Assembly (NCBI GenBank): GCA_041619575.1
Contig: JBFKDP010000201.1
Location: forward strand, 1-7,501
Direction: 5' to 3'
Origin: Litorivivens sp041619575
GTDB taxonomy: Bacteria; Pseudomonadota; Gammaproteobacteria; Pseudomonadales; Spongiibacteraceae
DNA: 7,501 nucleotides
Shown here: positions 6,568-7,501 of the stretch, piece after piece
How the letters are laid out: each line of letters opens with the position of its first letter
Numbering within the stretch: position 1 is the first letter of the stretch
Notes under the pieces: model-generated
The model's input: the letters and a program-made list of their open reading frames with translations, nothing else
The model's database searches: none
What the model was told of the DNA's origin: nothing
Made by a program: the position numbers and the translations under genes

Positions 6568-6582
6568 GCGCTATTCCCGCTA
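6568..6582 (+). repeat. 15-base repeated word, copy 2
   Basis: Exact second copy of the word at 3674-3688. It lies between the broken end of the TonB receptor relic and the cytochrome-propeller gene, 34 bases before that gene's ATG, so it could overlap its promoter or mark a recombination junction. Confidence 0.5.
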
Positions 6583-6616
6583 GACTGGCAGAACAACTGG
6601 ATATCGGGAGTTGTAA

Positions 6617-7501
6617 ATGAGCATGTTATGGAAGTCAGCCATTCTTGGGGTAAGTGTTTTAATCGCAGCCTTTTCTTCTGCAGCGGCAAATACCACCCTG
6701 CCCGAGGGAAAAGGCCGGAGCGAGGTGCAGGCACAATGCTCGGCCTGCCATACCACGGATCGGATTCCTCAAAGCCTGGGTTACAGCCGCGAAGGCTGGC
6801 TGGAGCTTATCGCCACCATGATCGACCTGTCGAGCGACCCGACCCGGCGCAACGTGATAGTGGATTACCTGGCAAAACATTTCCCGCCCAGCGAGCACTG
6901 GGCGCCGACGATTGTAGAGGGGCAAACCCGAATCACTTTTCATGAATGGGTCGTTCCCTCCCTTGGCCAGCGATCACGCGACCCGGCAGAAGCACCTGAC
7001 GGCTCGATCTGGTGGGTGGGCCAGTGGGGCAACCTCGCCGGACGCATTGATCCTCACAGTGGCGACATGCGCGAATATTCCCTGCCTCCTGGCACCATGC
7101 CGCATTCCGTTACGCTCGACAAGGCCGGTGGCGTGTGGCTTACGGGAAACAAGAATGCGTCTATCGTGAAGCTCAATCCTGCCAATGGGGGCACCACGGT
7201 CTACCCCATGCCTGACCCGGCGGCTCGCGACCCACACACAGCGGTGTTCGACAACGACGGCATTCTCTGGTTTACCCTGCAACACGCAAACCAGATAGGA
7301 CGCCTCGACCCGGCGAGCGGCAAAGTCCGGCTGGCTACGCTGCCGACACCGGGCGCTCGTCCCTATGGAATCAAGATCGATGCAGCCGGTGTACCCTGGG
7401 TCGCCTGCAACGGCAGCAATTGTCTGATACTGGTGAACCCAAAAACCTTGGCGCTAAAGGAAATAACACTCCCCCACAAAAACACAACCGCTAGACGACT
7501 G
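6617..7501 (+). CDS. Periplasmic c-type cytochrome fused to a virginiamycin B lyase-like beta-propeller (3' end outside window)
   Basis: The frame is open for 295 codons from the ATG at 6617 to the window edge, so the protein is incomplete. GGGAG (6606-6610) is 6 bases upstream; a second ATG at 6623 is possible. Residues 1-24 form a signal peptide ending SSAAA. Residues about 30-90 are a small cytochrome c domain: heme site CSACH (Cys41, Cys44, His45), a following D-R-I-P stretch, and Met68 in WLELIATM as likely sixth ligand, then DYLAKHFPP. From about 105 a propeller begins, with four blades in view carrying Trp132, Trp174, Trp218 and Trp261 at 42-44-residue steps, in repeats of the form DG-x-x-WF-x-N-x-I-G-R-x-D-P-x-x-G typical of Vgb/streptogramin lyase-like proteins. 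True Vgb is a cytoplasmic antibiotic-inactivating lyase; an exported heme-bearing relative is more likely an electron-transfer or periplasmic enzyme. Catalytic residues of Vgb fall in the missing part, so lyase activity cannot be judged. It diverges from the receptor relic. Confidence 0.88.
   Translation, partial: MSMLWKSAILGVSVLIAAFSSAAANTTLPEGKGRSEVQAQCSACHTTDRIPQSLGYSREGWLELIATMIDLSSDPTRRNVIVDYLAKHFPPSEHWAPTIVEGQTRITFHEWVVPSLGQRSRDPAEAPDGSIWWVGQWGNLAGRIDPHSGDMREYSLPPGTMPHSVTLDKAGGVWLTGNKNASIVKLNPANGGTTVYPMPDPAARDPHTAVFDNDGILWFTLQHANQIGRLDPASGKVRLATLPTPGARPYGIKIDAAGVPWVACNGSNCLILVNPKTLALKEITLPHKNTTARRL

Noticed and set aside
6942..7169. Shorter plus-strand frames inside the cytochrome-propeller gene
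   Set aside because: Out of frame with the continuous 295-codon reading frame, which has a signal peptide, heme motif and propeller repeats.

Overview
The window reads as chromosomal DNA of a Gram-negative bacterium, most likely a marine-type gammaproteobacterium. The reasons are a class Ia ribonucleotide reductase operon, the remains of a TonB-dependent outer-membrane receptor, an AraC regulator of the OruR/ArgR-like type, and secreted proteins with Sec signal peptides. The genus-level placement is inference; no rRNA or other strict taxonomic marker is present.

Positions 1-3371 are core genome. They hold the 3' three quarters of nrdA, an intergenic hairpin, a complete nrdB with an unusual Pro/Ala-rich N-terminal extension, and a rho-independent terminator. 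The two proteins form the aerobic enzyme that makes dNTPs: the tyrosyl radical generated in NrdB is passed to the active-site cysteine of NrdA. Residue spacing in both subunits matches the eukaryotic-like clade (human RRM1/RRM2) rather than the E. coli enzyme. A short degenerate copy of the nrdB 3' end lies exactly 100 bases downstream of the original.

Positions 3372-3962 have no convincing gene. They contain a small hydrophobic reading frame on the minus strand that runs into the nrdB terminator, a 15-base word repeated later in the window, and a 20-bp-spaced direct repeat shortly before the next gene.

Positions 3963-7501 look like accessory genome. In order they hold a small secreted metzincin-type zinc protease (+), a convergent AraC-family regulator (-), a truncated and frameshifted TonB-dependent receptor relic (-), and the first 295 codons of a periplasmic protein (+). 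That last protein joins a c-type cytochrome domain to a virginiamycin B lyase-like beta-propeller; it runs off the end of the window. The AraC gene sits just downstream of the receptor relic on the same strand, so it may once have been co-transcribed with it. The receptor decay suggests recent rearrangement here. No CRISPR, tRNA, rRNA, transposase or recognisable defence system was seen. The most unusual items are the cytochrome-propeller fusion and the Pro/Ala-rich tethers in both reductase subunits.
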